Assembly (NCBI GenBank): GCA_017744495.1
Contig: JAGIBE010000213.1
Location: forward strand, 1-42,653
DNA length: 42,653 nt
Reading direction: 5' to 3'
From: Caulobacter sp.
Lineage (GTDB): Bacteria > Pseudomonadota > Alphaproteobacteria > Caulobacterales > Caulobacteraceae
Made by a program: the position numbers and the translations under genes. This document shows, piece after piece, positions 34,166 to 42,653 of this stretch (the first letter of the stretch is position 1; each line of letters begins with the position of its first letter). Below the pieces are notes generated by a model, which ran no database searches, had not been told where the DNA came from, and saw only the letters and a list, made by a program, of their open reading frames with translations.

Positions 34166-35913
34166 CAGATATCTCCCCGCCGGCGAGCCTGCACCGCGTG
34201 GTCGGCGGCGCGGGCGGTCAGGGCCATGTAGGTCAGGGACGGGTTCACGCATGACGCGGAGGTCATGGCCGCCCCGTCGGTGACATAGACGTTGTTGCAC
34301 TCGTGGACCTGGTTGTGGGCGTTCAACACCGAGGTCTTCGGGTCGCGGCCCATGCGGGCGGCGCCCATCTCGTGGATGCCCAGGCCCGGCGCATAGCCGC
34401 CGTCGTGGCCCTCGACGTTCTTAAAGCCCGCGGCCTCCAGCATCTCGACCGCCGCCGCCTGCATGTCGCGGCGCATGGCCAGCTCGTTTTCGCGCATGGT
34501 GACGTTGAAGGTCAGGGTCGGCAGGCCGAACGCGTCCTTCACGTCGTGGTTCAGGGTGATGCGGTTGTCCTCGTAGGGCAGGATCTCGCCGAAGCCGCCC
34601 AGGTTCATGCTCCAGGGCCCCGGCTGGGTGAGGGCGGCCTTGCGCGTCGCGCCAAAGCCCTTGGCGCCCTGAGCCCGATGACCCAGATCGCGATCCCAGC
34701 TCGAACGCCCCGCTCCACCCTGGTAGCCGAATCCACGGAGATAGTCGGTGCGCTTGGTCGCCGCGTCGCCGAGGTTGCGGAAACGCGGCACGTAGATCCC
34801 GTTGGGGCGCCGCCCCGAATAGTACATGTCGGCGAACTCGGGCGCTTCGGCCGACGCTCCGACGCCCAGATGGTGGTCCATGATGTTGCGACCCAGCTGG
34901 TCGCTGCCGTTGCCGAAGCCGTTGGGAAACCGCGAACTCGTCGAGTTCATCATGATCCAGGCCGAGTTGAAGGTCGAGGCGCACAGGAAGACGACGTCGG
35001 CGTAGAACTCCTCGTCCTTCCGCGTAGCGGCGTCCAGGATCCGCACCCCTGTCGCCTTGCCGGCCTTCTCGTCATAGATCAGCTCGGTGACGATCGAGTT
35101 GGGCCGGATCACGAGGTTGCCCGTCCGCTCCGCCGCGACCAGCCCGCCAGAATTGGAGCTGTAGTAGCCGCCGAACGGGCACCCGCGGATGCACATGTTC
35201 CGGTACTGGCATTTGGTCCGCCCCAGGGCCAATTGCTCCTCGGTCGGGTCGGTCAGGTGGGCCGTGCGGCCCATGCTGATCCGCCGTTCGGGAAAGCGCG
35301 CTTCGGAGCGGCTCTTGAACGCCTTCTCGACACAGTTCATCTCCATCGGCGGCTGATAGTGGCCGTCCGGGAAGTGCGCCAAGCCTTCGGCCTGGCCCGA
35401 GACGCCGATGAAACGTTCGACGTGCTCGTACCACGGGGCCAGGTCTTCGTAGCGGATCGGCCAATCGACTCCGACGCCCTCCTTGGCGTTGGCCTCGAAG
35501 TCGATCGGGCTGTGGCGGTAGCTCTGTCGCCCCCAGGTCAACGACCGGCCGCCGACATGATAGCCGCGGATCCAGTCGTAGCGGCTCTGCTCGGTATAAG
35601 GGTTCTCGTCGTCCTTGACGAAGAAATGCTGAGTGTACTCCGTCAGGGTGTAGCCGGTCCGGCGCTGCACCTGGTAGTGCGCGTCCAGCTCGACCGAAGG
35701 CAACTGACCTTGCGGATACTTGGTCTCCCACGGATTAACGACCGCAGTGGGATAGTCCTCAAGGTGGCGGACCATCCGCCCGCGCTCCAGCACCAGGACC
35801 TTGAGCCCCTTCTCGGTCAGCTCCTTGGCCGCTATGCCGCCCGTGATACCGCTACCAACAACAATGGCGTCGTACGTGTTCTTGCGACGCGCGCGGCCGC
35901 TCAAATTGGCCAT
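34165..35913 (-). CDS. FAD-dependent GMC sugar dehydrogenase, large subunit (LacA / glucoside 3-dehydrogenase type)
   Basis: A flavoenzyme of 582 residues. The FAD motif GSGITGGIAAKELTEKG starts at residue 20; the start ATG 35913 has AAGGGAG upstream. The signature CQYRNMCIRGC (about residues 233-245) has three cysteines, the arrangement expected for a [3Fe-4S] cluster in relatives that pass electrons to cytochrome c. The active-site region includes GLGIHEMGAARMG and SCVNPSLT. Family members oxidise sugars at C1 or at C3 of glycosides. The small subunit, a cytochrome c and a DUF1080 hydrolase nearby favour a glycoside 3-dehydrogenase. Caulobacter crescentus LacA, needed for lactose use, belongs to this type. 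Periplasmic location is expected through the partner's Tat signal. Confidence 0.92.
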   Translation of the reverse strand: MANLSGRARRKNTYDAIVVGSGITGGIAAKELTEKGLKVLVLERGRMVRHLEDYPTAVVNPWETKYPQGQLPSVELDAHYQVQRRTGYTLTEYTQHFFVKDDENPYTEQSRYDWIRGYHVGGRSLTWGRQSYRHSPIDFEANAKEGVGVDWPIRYEDLAPWYEHVERFIGVSGQAEGLAHFPDGHYQPPMEMNCVEKAFKSRSEARFPERRISMGRTAHLTDPTEEQLALGRTKCQYRNMCIRGCPFGGYYSSNSGGLVAAERTGNLVIRPNSIVTELIYDEKAGKATGVRILDAATRKDEEFYADVVFLCASTFNSAWIMMNSTSSRFPNGFGNGSDQLGRNIMDHHLGVGASAEAPEFADMYYSGRRPNGIYVPRFRNLGDAATKRTDYLRGFGYQGGAGRSSWDRDLGHRAQGAKGFGATRKAALTQPGPWSMNLGGFGEILPYEDNRITLNHDVKDAFGLPTLTFNVTMRENELAMRRDMQAAAVEMLEAAGFKNVEGHDGGYAPGLGIHEMGAARMGRDPKTSVLNAHNQVHECNNVYVTDGAAMTSASCVNPSLTYMALTARAADHAVQARRRGDI

Positions 35914-36015
35914 GTTCGCTCCCTTCGCGGCCGCTCGATGGACCACGCCGGAAGCTCTAAGCAACACGACGCCCCGACTTCGGCGAACCCTTCATTCTTG
36001 GCCAGAAGCTTCCAT

Positions 36016-36028
36016 GAAACGGTTTACA
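36016..36028. promoter_or_regulatory. LacI-type operator-like site between GMC and DUF1080 genes
   Basis: GAAACGGTTTACA contains the odd palindrome AAACGGTTT (36017-36025), resembling cores of LacI/GalR-family operators. It lies about 100 nt before the GMC gene and 64 nt before the DUF1080 gene, between divergent genes. It differs from the site near the LacI gene, so the same regulator need not bind both. Confidence 0.35.
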
Positions 36029-36091
36029 TTGCAAGAAAGCTCGGCATTTGATGTGAAAAATCGCCAAGCGCCCTGGGAGGAGCGAGACATC

Positions 36092-36895
36092 ATGGCACGA
36101 CGAACCGTCGCGATCGGACTGCTGCTGGCCCTATGCGCGGGGGCGGCGAACGCCGAGGAGACCAAGGCCGGCCCCTGGCGCGCCCTGTTCGACGGCAAGA
36201 CCCTGGATGGCTGGACAGCCAAGATCGCCAAGCACCCCGTTGGCGACAACTATCGCCAGACCTTTGTCGCCGATCATGGCGTGATCCGGGTGTCCTATGC
36301 CGGCTACGACAAGCTGGACGGCCAGTTCGGGCACCTGTTCTACAAGACGCCTTTCAAGGCCTATCGCCTGAAGCTCACCTATCGCTTCCTGACCGAGGGC
36401 GGCCTGGCCGACACCCCGTCTTGGGCCCGCAGCAACAGCGGGATCATGTTCCTCAGCCAGAGCCCCGACAGCATGACGGTCGACCAGCCGTTCCCGGTAT
36501 CGGTCGAGTTCCAGCTCCTGGGAAAGGAAGGCGACGCGCCCCGCCCTACCGGCGCGGTCTGCACACCCGGCCTGACCATTACCATCGACGGCGCCAAGGT
36601 GAAGGAGCACTGCACGCCACCCGCCAACGCCCCGACGGTCCCGAACGGGACCTGGACGACGGCCGAGCTGGAGGTGCTGCCCAACGGCGAGATCACCCAA
36701 AAGATCAATGGCGTAGCCGTCCACCACTACGCCGACGTGACCCTCGATCCCGACGACACCGTCGCCGGCGGGGCCAAGCCTTACATCCTGGCGCGTGGCG
36801 CGCGGCCGGTGACCGAGGGCTACATCGCCCTGCAGAGCGAAGGGCACCCGATCGAGTTCAAGGACATCCAGATCCAGGAGCTGACGGCGCCCTAA
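36092..36895 (+). CDS. Secreted DUF1080 (3-keto-disaccharide hydrolase-type) protein
   Basis: A protein of 267 residues starting at ATG 36092 after GGGAGGAG. The signal peptide is MARRTVAIGLLLALCAGAAN with cleavage near NAEE. The body is a jelly-roll of the DUF1080 family (PF06439, described as 3-keto-disaccharide hydrolase), with WRALFDGKTLDGWTAKIAKH at the start and GYIALQSEGHPIEFKDIQIQ at the end, both family hallmarks. Two cysteines (CTPGLTITIDGAKVKEHC) could form a disulfide. It is divergent from the GMC genes and convergent with cytochrome c. It would cleave the 3-keto product of the dehydrogenase. Confidence 0.9.
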   Translation: MARRTVAIGLLLALCAGAANAEETKAGPWRALFDGKTLDGWTAKIAKHPVGDNYRQTFVADHGVIRVSYAGYDKLDGQFGHLFYKTPFKAYRLKLTYRFLTEGGLADTPSWARSNSGIMFLSQSPDSMTVDQPFPVSVEFQLLGKEGDAPRPTGAVCTPGLTITIDGAKVKEHCTPPANAPTVPNGTWTTAELEVLPNGEITQKINGVAVHHYADVTLDPDDTVAGGAKPYILARGARPVTEGYIALQSEGHPIEFKDIQIQELTAP

Positions 36896-36919
36896 GACGC
36901 CGTCACGAGCAGCGCTCGG

Positions 36920-37282
36920 CTACTTCTTCACCGAGCTCAGATACTGGATGACGGCGGCGCGCTTGGCGGCGTCCGCCTCGCCCAGCAGCATCTTCGTGCC
37001 CGGCACGGTCTTGCCCGGAGCCTTGATGAAGGCGTCCAGCTGATCGTTGCTCCAAGTTATGTTCGAACCCTTCAGCGCGGTGCTGTAGGCGAAACCCGGC
37101 GCGGTGGCGGCCTTGCGGCCGACGACGCCGGCCAGGGGCGGCCCCATCTTGCCCGGCGCGGGCTGGAGCGAGTGACACATCGTGCATTTCTGCTCGAACA
37201 CCTGCTGGCCCGATGTCTGGGCGGAGGCGGCGCTGGCGGCCATGCCGACGAGCAACACGGCGAGCATGAGCGGATACTTCAT
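36920..37282 (-). CDS. Periplasmic c-type cytochrome
   Basis: A class I cytochrome c of 120 residues. The signal peptide ends near SAASAQ (residue 21), the haem motif is CTMCH at 33-37, and M98 in VPGTKMLLG is the likely sixth ligand. It resembles cytochrome c2-like electron carriers. The ATG at 37282 follows the TIM-barrel gene by 23 nt, so it is the last gene of the leftward sugar operon. It is the probable electron acceptor of the GMC dehydrogenase. A small CGAGC/GCTCG hairpin follows the convergent DUF1080 gene at 36906-36918. Confidence 0.93.
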   Translation of the reverse strand: MKYPLMLAVLLVGMAASAASAQTSGQQVFEQKCTMCHSLQPAPGKMGPPLAGVVGRKAATAPGFAYSTALKGSNITWSNDQLDAFIKAPGKTVPGTKMLLGEADAAKRAAVIQYLSSVKK

Positions 37283-37305
37283 CGATATTACTCCGTCGGG
37301 AAGGG

Positions 37306-38361
37306 TCACAGGCCGAGCAGGCGGCGGTTGGCGGCGGCGTCCGCGCCGCTGCCGGCGAAATCGTCGAAGGCCTTGTCCGTCACCTGGATGATGTGGTCGC
37401 GGATGAACGGCGCGCCTTCGCGCGCGCCCTGCTCTGGGTGCTTGAGCGCACACTCCCACTCCAGCACCGCCCAGCCGTCGTAGTCGTACTGAGCCAGCTT
37501 GGAGAAGATCGCCTTGAAGTCCACCTGGCCGTCGCCCAGCGAGCGGAAACGGCCCGGCCGATCGACCCAGCCCTGGTAGCCGCCATAGACGCCCGAGCGT
37601 CCCGTCGGCCGGAATTCGGCGTCCTTGACGTGGAACGCCTTGATCCGCTCGTGGTAGAGGTCGATGTAGGCCAGATAGTCCAACTGCTGCAGCACGAAGT
37701 GACTGGGATCGTAGAGAATGTTGGCGCGCGGGTGGCCGCCGACCTCGTCCAGGAACCGCTCGAACGTCGCGCCGTCGTGCAGATCCTCGCCCGGATGGAT
37801 CTCGTAGGCCGCGTCGACACCATTATCCTCGAACACGTCCAGGATCGGCTTCCAGCGGCGGCCGAGCTCGGCGAAGGCTTCCTCGATCAGGCCCGCCGGC
37901 CGCTGCGGCCACGGATAGACGTACGGCCAGGCCAGCGAACCCGAGAAGGTGGCGTGCGCCTTCAGCCCAAGGCGGCGGCTGGCGACGGCGGCGGCCTTCA
38001 CCTGGCCCACCGCCCAGGCCTGACGCTCCTTGGGCTTGCCGCGCAGCTCGGGCGGAGCAAAGCCGTCGAACAGCTCGTCATAGGCCGGATGCACGGCGAC
38101 CAGTTGACCTTGCAGGTGAGTCGAGAGCTCGGTGATCTGCAGCCCGTGCTCGGCCAAAAGCCCCGCGATGTCGTCGCAATAGGTCTGGCTCTCGGCGGCC
38201 AAGGCGAGGTCGAAGAAGGAGTCCGCCCCGCCCGTCGGCATCTGCACGCCGACATAACCTAGTCCGGAGACCCACTTGGCCATGGTCTCCAGCTTGTCGA
38301 ACGGCGGCTCGCTGCCGATGAACTGAGCCAGGAAGATGGCCGGTCCCTTGAGTGTCTTCAT
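37306..38361 (-). CDS. Cytosolic xylose-isomerase-like TIM-barrel protein
   Basis: A sugar isomerase/epimerase-type protein of 351 residues without a signal peptide. The metal ligands of the AP-endonuclease-2 superfamily are visible: E in AYEIHPGED, D and H in ILYDPSHF, H and D in KAFHVKDAEF, and E in AVLEWECAL. It overlaps the upstream Gfo/Idh/MocA gene by 4 nt. It may isomerise or cleave a keto-sugar; the precise reaction is not set by sequence alone. A second, exported member of the superfamily is two genes upstream. Confidence 0.88.
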   Translation of the reverse strand: MKTLKGPAIFLAQFIGSEPPFDKLETMAKWVSGLGYVGVQMPTGGADSFFDLALAAESQTYCDDIAGLLAEHGLQITELSTHLQGQLVAVHPAYDELFDGFAPPELRGKPKERQAWAVGQVKAAAVASRRLGLKAHATFSGSLAWPYVYPWPQRPAGLIEEAFAELGRRWKPILDVFEDNGVDAAYEIHPGEDLHDGATFERFLDEVGGHPRANILYDPSHFVLQQLDYLAYIDLYHERIKAFHVKDAEFRPTGRSGVYGGYQGWVDRPGRFRSLGDGQVDFKAIFSKLAQYDYDGWAVLEWECALKHPEQGAREGAPFIRDHIIQVTDKAFDDFAGSGADAAANRRLLGL

Positions 38362-39491
38362 CGCCCGTCTCCTTGAAGCGACACCCAGCCCGCGTCGTCG
38401 CGGCTGGCGGCCACGGCGCGCTCGACGAAGGCCATGCCGCGCACGCCCTCGCCGATGCCCGGCACGAGCGCACCGCCCTGCGCTTCGATGGCGTCGGCGA
38501 AGTCGCGATAGATGTTGGCGAAGGCCTCGATGAAGCCTTCGGGGTGGCCGGTCGGCAGACGGGTCACGGCGCGGGCGGCGGCGCCCAGATAGGCCGAGCC
38601 GGCGTGCAACACCTGGCTGGGGCCGTCCAGCCAGTCGAGGGTCAGGACGTTGGAATTCTCGTGCGACCAGGTCAGGCCGCCCTTCTCGCCATAGACGCTA
38701 AGCGTCAGGCCGTTGCGCGCTCCGGCCGAGATCTGCGAGGCGATCAACACGCCGCGCGCCCCGCCGGCGAAGCGCAGCAGCACGTTGCAGTCATCGTCCA
38801 GCTCGCGGCCAGGCACGACCGTGGCGACGTCCGCGCAGAGGCGCTCGACCCGGTGACCGGTCACGAACTCGGCGATATTGAAGGCGTGGACGCCGATGTC
38901 CCCGATGCAACCGCCGACGCCCGACCGAGCAGGATCGCCGCGCCAGCTGGCCTGCTTGTTGGTCTCGTCACGCTCCAGGGGCTGCGAAAGCCAGCCTTGC
39001 GAGTATTCGACCACGACCTTGCGCACCGCGCCCAGGTCGCCGCGCGCCACGATCTCTCGAGCCTCGCGGACCATGGGATAGCCGGTATAGGTGTAGGTCA
39101 GGCCGTAGAGCCTTCCCGAAGCCGCGACGACGCGCGCCAGATCCTCGGCTTCGGCCAGATTCAAGGTCGCGGGCTTGTCGCTGATCACATGCAGTCCGCC
39201 CTTCAGCGCGGCGGCCGAGACGTCGAAATGCAGGTGATTTGGCGTCACCACGGAAACCAGCTGCGCGCCGTCCTCCCGCGCGGTCTCGGCGGCGATCATC
39301 GCATGATGGTCCGGATAGACCCGGTCAGGCGCCACGCCCCAGGCGGCGGCCGCCTGGGCGTTCTTGGCCGGGTCGCGGCTGAACACTCCGGCGACCAGCC
39401 GGATGCGGCCGTCCAGCTCGGCGGCCATGCGATGCACCGGCCCGATGAACGACCCCGGACCACCGCCGACCATGGCCATCCTCAGGACCAT
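38358..39491 (-). CDS. Gfo/Idh/MocA-family NAD(P)-dependent oxidoreductase
   Basis: A dehydrogenase of 377 residues. The Rossmann motif [11 protein letters not shown] is at about 7-17, the DKP version of the family EKP motif near 105 ([10 protein letters not shown]), and the catalytic region [17 protein letters not shown] near 195 has the usual H two turns after D. No signal peptide, so it is cytosolic. Its start shares one base with the stop of the upstream Tat-exported gene, and it overlaps the next gene. In 3-keto-glycoside pathways such enzymes interconvert 3-keto-sugars and normal sugars; that role is inferred from context. Confidence 0.92.
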   Translation of the reverse strand: MVLRMAMVGGGPGSFIGPVHRMAAELDGRIRLVAGVFSRDPAKNAQAAAAWGVAPDRVYPDHHAMIAAETAREDGAQLVSVVTPNHLHFDVSAAALKGGLHVISDKPATLNLAEAEDLARVVAASGRLYGLTYTYTGYPMVREAREIVARGDLGAVRKVVVEYSQGWLSQPLERDETNKQASWRGDPARSGVGGCIGDIGVHAFNIAEFVTGHRVERLCADVATVVPGRELDDDCNVLLRFAGGARGVLIASQISAGARNGLTLSVYGEKGGLTWSHENSNVLTLDWLDGPSQVLHAGSAYLGAAARAVTRLPTGHPEGFIEAFANIYRDFADAIEAQGGALVPGIGEGVRGMAFVERAVAASRDDAGWVSLQGDGR

Positions 39492-40432
39492 CAGGCGACG
39501 ACCTTGGCCAGATAGTCGTAGCTGATCTTGGCCGACTGCAGGCGCGGATGGGCGAACGGCGGCTCCTGCTCGTAATAGAAGCCACGAACCCCGCCGGCAT
39601 AGGCGGCCGGCAGCAGTTTCTTCCAGTCGATCATGCCGCCGCCGACCTCGGTCGGGTCCTGCTTGAGCTCGAAATTGGGCTTGGTGGTCGGCTTGATGTC
39701 CTTGACGTGCATCTGGGTGAAGCGGCCGGGATGCGCCTTCAGCAGGGCCAGCGGATCATGGCCCGCGGCCGTGACCCAGCCGGCGTCCATCTCGAAGGTG
39801 ACGAGGCCTGGGTCGGTACCCTTCAGCAGGATCTCCATGCCGTTGGTCTCGGCGCCCTTCGCGTCCTTGAGCGGGGCGAATTCGAAATTGTGGTTGTGGT
39901 AGCCTGTGGCGATGCCAGCCTTCTTCAGCACCGCGGCCTTCTCATTGAGGAAGTCGGCGTTCCACTTCCAGTCGTCGGCGGTCATCTGCACGCCGGCCTG
40001 GCGCAGGTCGGCGCTCCCAAGCCGGTCAGGGATGTAGAAGATCGGCATCATCACGGACTTCACGCCGATCACGTGCATGTCGTCGGCCAATTTGGACAGG
40101 TCGCCGCTGAAGCCGCCGGGGCCCTTGGGCGAGATGTGGGCGCTGGGGCAGACCAGGCCCGCCTTGTCGAAGGCCGCGCGCAGCTCAGCCGGAGTACGGC
40201 CCAGATAGCCGGCAAGCTCGACCGACTTGAAGCCGATCTTGGCGACGGTCGCCAGCTGGGCCTCCAGTTCCTTGGCCAGGTCCGGACCCAGACTATAGAG
40301 CTGGATGCCGAGCGGCAGCTTGTGGCGCTGGAAGAACGGCATCGCCGCCGCGCCGGCGCCGCCGGCCAAAGTCACACCCATGAGGGCCGCGCCGGCGCCG
40401 AGAAGGCCACGTCGAGAAAGATGTTCGTGCAC
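39491..40432 (-). CDS. Tat-exported sugar isomerase/epimerase-type TIM barrel
   Basis: A protein of 313 residues. The Tat signal is SRRGLLGAGAALMGVTLAGG, so it folds in the cytoplasm and acts in the periplasm. The xylose-isomerase-like barrel has ligands in GYHNHNFEF, VTFEMDAGWV, QMHVKDIKP and YYEQE. The length is normal. It starts 21 nt after the MFS gene, in the same operon. A periplasmic enzyme of this superfamily beside a periplasmic dehydrogenase and DUF1080 hydrolase suggests that sugar processing begins outside the inner membrane. Confidence 0.9.
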   Translation of the reverse strand: MHEHLSRRGLLGAGAALMGVTLAGGAGAAAMPFFQRHKLPLGIQLYSLGPDLAKELEAQLATVAKIGFKSVELAGYLGRTPAELRAAFDKAGLVCPSAHISPKGPGGFSGDLSKLADDMHVIGVKSVMMPIFYIPDRLGSADLRQAGVQMTADDWKWNADFLNEKAAVLKKAGIATGYHNHNFEFAPLKDAKGAETNGMEILLKGTDPGLVTFEMDAGWVTAAGHDPLALLKAHPGRFTQMHVKDIKPTTKPNFELKQDPTEVGGGMIDWKKLLPAAYAGGVRGFYYEQEPPFAHPRLQSAKISYDYLAKVVA

Positions 40433-40453
40433 GGGGCTTTCCTTCCTTGAGAA

Positions 40454-41695
40454 CTAGACTTGGGCCGGGTTGGCGGAAGCGGGCAGCTCCTCGGTCTCCG
40501 CGACCGGGCCGCGCGACGGCGGACGGAAGAACAGGGCCAGCAGCAGCACCGCCACCACGGCCATGCCGGTCGGAACCAGGAACAGGCGGGTGTAATCGAC
40601 CGCCCCACCGGCGCTCAGCTTGCTGATCAGCTCTGGGAACAGGAAGCTGGCGACCACATTGCCGATCCCCAGGATCAGCAGGTTGAACAGGCCCTGGGCG
40701 CTGGAGCGCACGTCCTTGGGGAATACCGCATCGACGAAGATGTACACGGTGGCGAAGAAGAAGGCGTAGCAGATTCCGTGCAGCAGCTGCACGGCCACGA
40801 TGGTCGGGATGCTGTCGGCGCAGAAAGCGAAGACCGCGAAGCGCGCGGCGTGGCCCAGGACGCCGACGATCATGGTGACCTTCCACCCCAGCTTGGCCAG
40901 CACCCGGCCCAGCACGAACATGGTCAGGATCTCGGCCACTTGGCCCAGGCTCAGCACCACCATGGACAGGTTGCCGGCGATGCCGACACGGTTGGTCAGG
41001 AAGGCGTCGGCCATCACGAAATAGCCGTTGTGGATGACGCTATCGATGAAGGTGACGATGAACAGCACCAGCACGAACGGCGCGCCCAGCAGCTTGAAGG
41101 CCCGTCGCCAAGCCAGGTTGTCGATGCCGGGCGCGTCCTTGCGGGCCGGGGTGTGCGGCAGGGTCAGGGCGTAGCCGGCGAAGGCGAACGAGACGATCGC
41201 CGCGACTAGGAAGATCCAGCGCACCTGCTCGACCGAAGCGTGGGCGCCCAGCAGGAAAACGAAGGGCCAGCTGACCAGCACCCAGCCGACCGTCCCGCCC
41301 ATCCGCACCGGGCCGAAGCCGGCGGCTGGGTCCTTCAGATTGGCGAAGGCGATGGAGTTGGTCACCGACAGGGTCGGCACATAGACCAGGCTGAAGACCA
41401 GGTAGCAGGCGAAGAAGGGCCAGAAGTCGGTGGCGAAGGCCGTGCCGACGAGGGCCAGGCCGCCGATCAGGTGGCTGACGGCCAGGAACCGCTCCGCCGC
41501 GAAGTTGCGGTCGGCGAATTGGTTGGAGAAGAAGATGCCGACCAGGGCGGCCACGCCCCACGAGCTGCCGACCAGTGACTGCTGCCATGGCGAAAAGCCC
41601 AGCATGCCCATGTAGGGGAAGATCTTCGGCGCCCAGGCGCCCCAGATCGCCAGCTGCAACACCATCATCAGGAAGAGCCGCAAGCTCGTCTTCAT
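40454..41695 (-). CDS. MFS transporter, nucleoside:H+ symporter-like
   Basis: An inner membrane transporter of 413 residues with about 12 helices, starting at ATG 41695 after GGAGGG; the longer frame to 41845 is not protein-like. GFGPVRMGGTVGWVLVSW near residue 127 matches the motif of the NupG-type symporter family (PF03825), many members of which in this kind of cluster carry sugars rather than nucleosides. It is the first gene of the leftward sugar operon, divergent from the LacI gene. The likely substrate is a glycoside or keto-sugar from the pathway. Confidence 0.9.
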   Translation of the reverse strand: MKTSLRLFLMMVLQLAIWGAWAPKIFPYMGMLGFSPWQQSLVGSSWGVAALVGIFFSNQFADRNFAAERFLAVSHLIGGLALVGTAFATDFWPFFACYLVFSLVYVPTLSVTNSIAFANLKDPAAGFGPVRMGGTVGWVLVSWPFVFLLGAHASVEQVRWIFLVAAIVSFAFAGYALTLPHTPARKDAPGIDNLAWRRAFKLLGAPFVLVLFIVTFIDSVIHNGYFVMADAFLTNRVGIAGNLSMVVLSLGQVAEILTMFVLGRVLAKLGWKVTMIVGVLGHAARFAVFAFCADSIPTIVAVQLLHGICYAFFFATVYIFVDAVFPKDVRSSAQGLFNLLILGIGNVVASFLFPELISKLSAGGAVDYTRLFLVPTGMAVVAVLLLALFFRPPSRGPVAETEELPASANPAQV

Positions 41696-41758
41696 GCTCC
41701 GGCCCTCCCCGGCCAGTCTGGGCGGCGATTCGGCCCCTTTGGACCGGCTCCGCTCCGA

Positions 41759-41781
41759 TGTAATCGAAATCATCGATAACA
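41759..41781. promoter_or_regulatory. Putative LacI operator between MFS and LacI genes
   Basis: TGTAATCGA and TCGATAACA form an inverted repeat with 8 of 9 matching positions around AATCA. The right half matches one side of a TGTTATCGATAACA-type LacI operator. It sits 50 nt before the LacI start and 64 nt before the MFS start, suited to control both directions. Confidence 0.5.
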
Positions 41782-41830
41782 GGGGTCTGCCGCCTTGCCA
41801 AGCTGCGGGCCAATCGCCAGTGTCCGGCCG

Positions 41831-42653
41831 ATGGCGACCATTCAAGATGTTGCGCGCGACGCGGGCGTTTCCACGGCGACGGTTTCCCGGGTGTTCAGCG
41901 CGCCCGGACTGGTGCTTGAGGCGACCCGGTCCAGAGTCATGGAAGCGGCCACGCGCCTCGGCTACGAGCCCAACTTCGCGGCCAAGAGCCTGCGCACCCT
42001 ACGCACCGAGAAAATCTTGGTCACCGTGCCGGACATCTCCAATCCGTTCTTCTCGCACGTGATCCGGGGCGTGGAGGAAGCCGCCCTGGCCGCCGGCTAT
42101 TCGGTGCTGCTGGGCGACACCCGCCACGAAGAAGCGCGCGAAGAGCAGTACGCGGCCATGTTCCGCCGCAAGGAGGCCGACGGCCTGATCTTCCTGGGCC
42201 ACCGTTTGCCGGACGCCCTGGCCGAGATGGTCGCCGCCAAGGGCGTGCGCACACCGATCGTCAACGGCTGCGAGTTCCGCCCAGGCCTCGCCGTATCCAG
42301 CGCCCACATCGACAACGCCGCCGCCGCCGCCGAAGTGGTCGAGCATCTCTATGCGCTGGGTCACGCCCGCATCGGCGTCGTCACCGGCCCGCTGGCCAGC
42401 CCGATCAGCAGCGACCGCCTGGCCGGCGTGCTCGCGGCGGCCGAGCGCCACAGCCGGACCAGCGCTCTGCGCATGGCCATCGGCGACTTCTCGATCGAGT
42501 CCGGTGTGCGCCGGACCGGCGAGCTGCTGGACGAGCCTGGTCGGCCGACGGCGATCTTCTGCTTCAGCGACGAGATGGCCATGGGCGCGTTGGAGGCGAT
42601 CCGCCAGCGCGGTCTGCGCTGCCCTCAGGACGTCTCGCTGGTCGGCTTCGACG
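41831..42653 (+). CDS. LacI-family transcriptional regulator, 3' end missing
   Basis: The visible 274 residues contain the N-terminal helix-turn-helix TIQDVARDAGVSTATVSRVF at 3-22 and the hinge helix, then a sugar-binding domain of the periplasmic-binding-protein type (ILVTVPDISNPFFSHVIRGV, GHARIGVVTG, AIFCFSDEMAMGALEA). The window ends at VSLVGFD, about 60 residues before the usual end. It is divergent from the MFS-led operon and is likely its repressor, released by a sugar intermediate. Confidence 0.94.
   Translation, partial: MATIQDVARDAGVSTATVSRVFSAPGLVLEATRSRVMEAATRLGYEPNFAAKSLRTLRTEKILVTVPDISNPFFSHVIRGVEEAALAAGYSVLLGDTRHEEAREEQYAAMFRRKEADGLIFLGHRLPDALAEMVAAKGVRTPIVNGCEFRPGLAVSSAHIDNAAAAAEVVEHLYALGHARIGVVTGPLASPISSDRLAGVLAAAERHSRTSALRMAIGDFSIESGVRRTGELLDEPGRPTAIFCFSDEMAMGALEAIRQRGLRCPQDVSLVGFD

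Noticed and set aside
36906-36918. CGAGC/GCTCG stem as a terminator of the DUF1080 gene
   Set aside because: Only 5 bp with a 3-nt loop and no T tract. Too weak to annotate separately.

Overview
The window is high-GC DNA with tight, often overlapping genes, many GTG/TTG starts, a TonB-dependent receptor, Tat-exported sugar enzymes and a LacA-type GMC dehydrogenase. This set fits an alphaproteobacterium of the Caulobacter/Phenylobacterium type. That placement is inferred from gene content and codon style, since no rRNA or marker gene is present.

Left edge (1-3841): the start of a Kdp potassium-pump operon, read leftward. Its order is a 27-residue membrane peptide, kdpF, kdpA and kdpB (cut by the window edge). 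The upstream region has three phased CGTAAGGG-like half-sites and a hairpin that would cover the first ribosome binding site.

3842-18608: one gene of about 13.5 kb encodes a giant type V autotransporter of about 4,495 residues. It has an unusual 106-residue extension before the signal peptide, about 55 glycine-rich repeats of about 64 residues, and a C-terminal beta-barrel. A protein made of two duplicated helix-turn-helix units is transcribed divergently from it. A 12-bp inverted repeat lies between the two genes.

18624-26151: an ABC-F ATPase, a TolC-type outer membrane factor, and a divergent MacAB-like set (ATPase, FtsX/MacB permease, membrane-fusion adaptor). A small secreted four-cysteine PraB-like protein converges on the adaptor gene and could be cargo.

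26152-33434: a TonB-dependent receptor and an ECF sigma factor with no FecR, preceded by two tandem, clearly duplicated TetR repressors. The receptor promoter and both repressor leaders share TATTGA-type sites. The second TetR gene is divergent from a three-gene unit: a COQ4-family protein, a ferritin-like diiron 'metal-dependent hydrolase' and a DUF2147 protein.

33596-42653: a sugar oxidation cluster resembling the 3-keto-glycoside route. It contains a Tat-exported small subunit plus FAD GMC large subunit, a DUF1080 hydrolase, cytochrome c, two xylose-isomerase-like TIM barrels (one Tat-exported, one cytosolic), a Gfo/Idh/MocA oxidoreductase, an MFS transporter and a divergent LacI regulator cut by the right edge. 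The likely flow is oxidation at C3 with electrons going to cytochrome c, cleavage of the 3-keto-glycoside by DUF1080, import, then isomerisation and reduction. This scheme rests on family knowledge plus gene neighbourhood.
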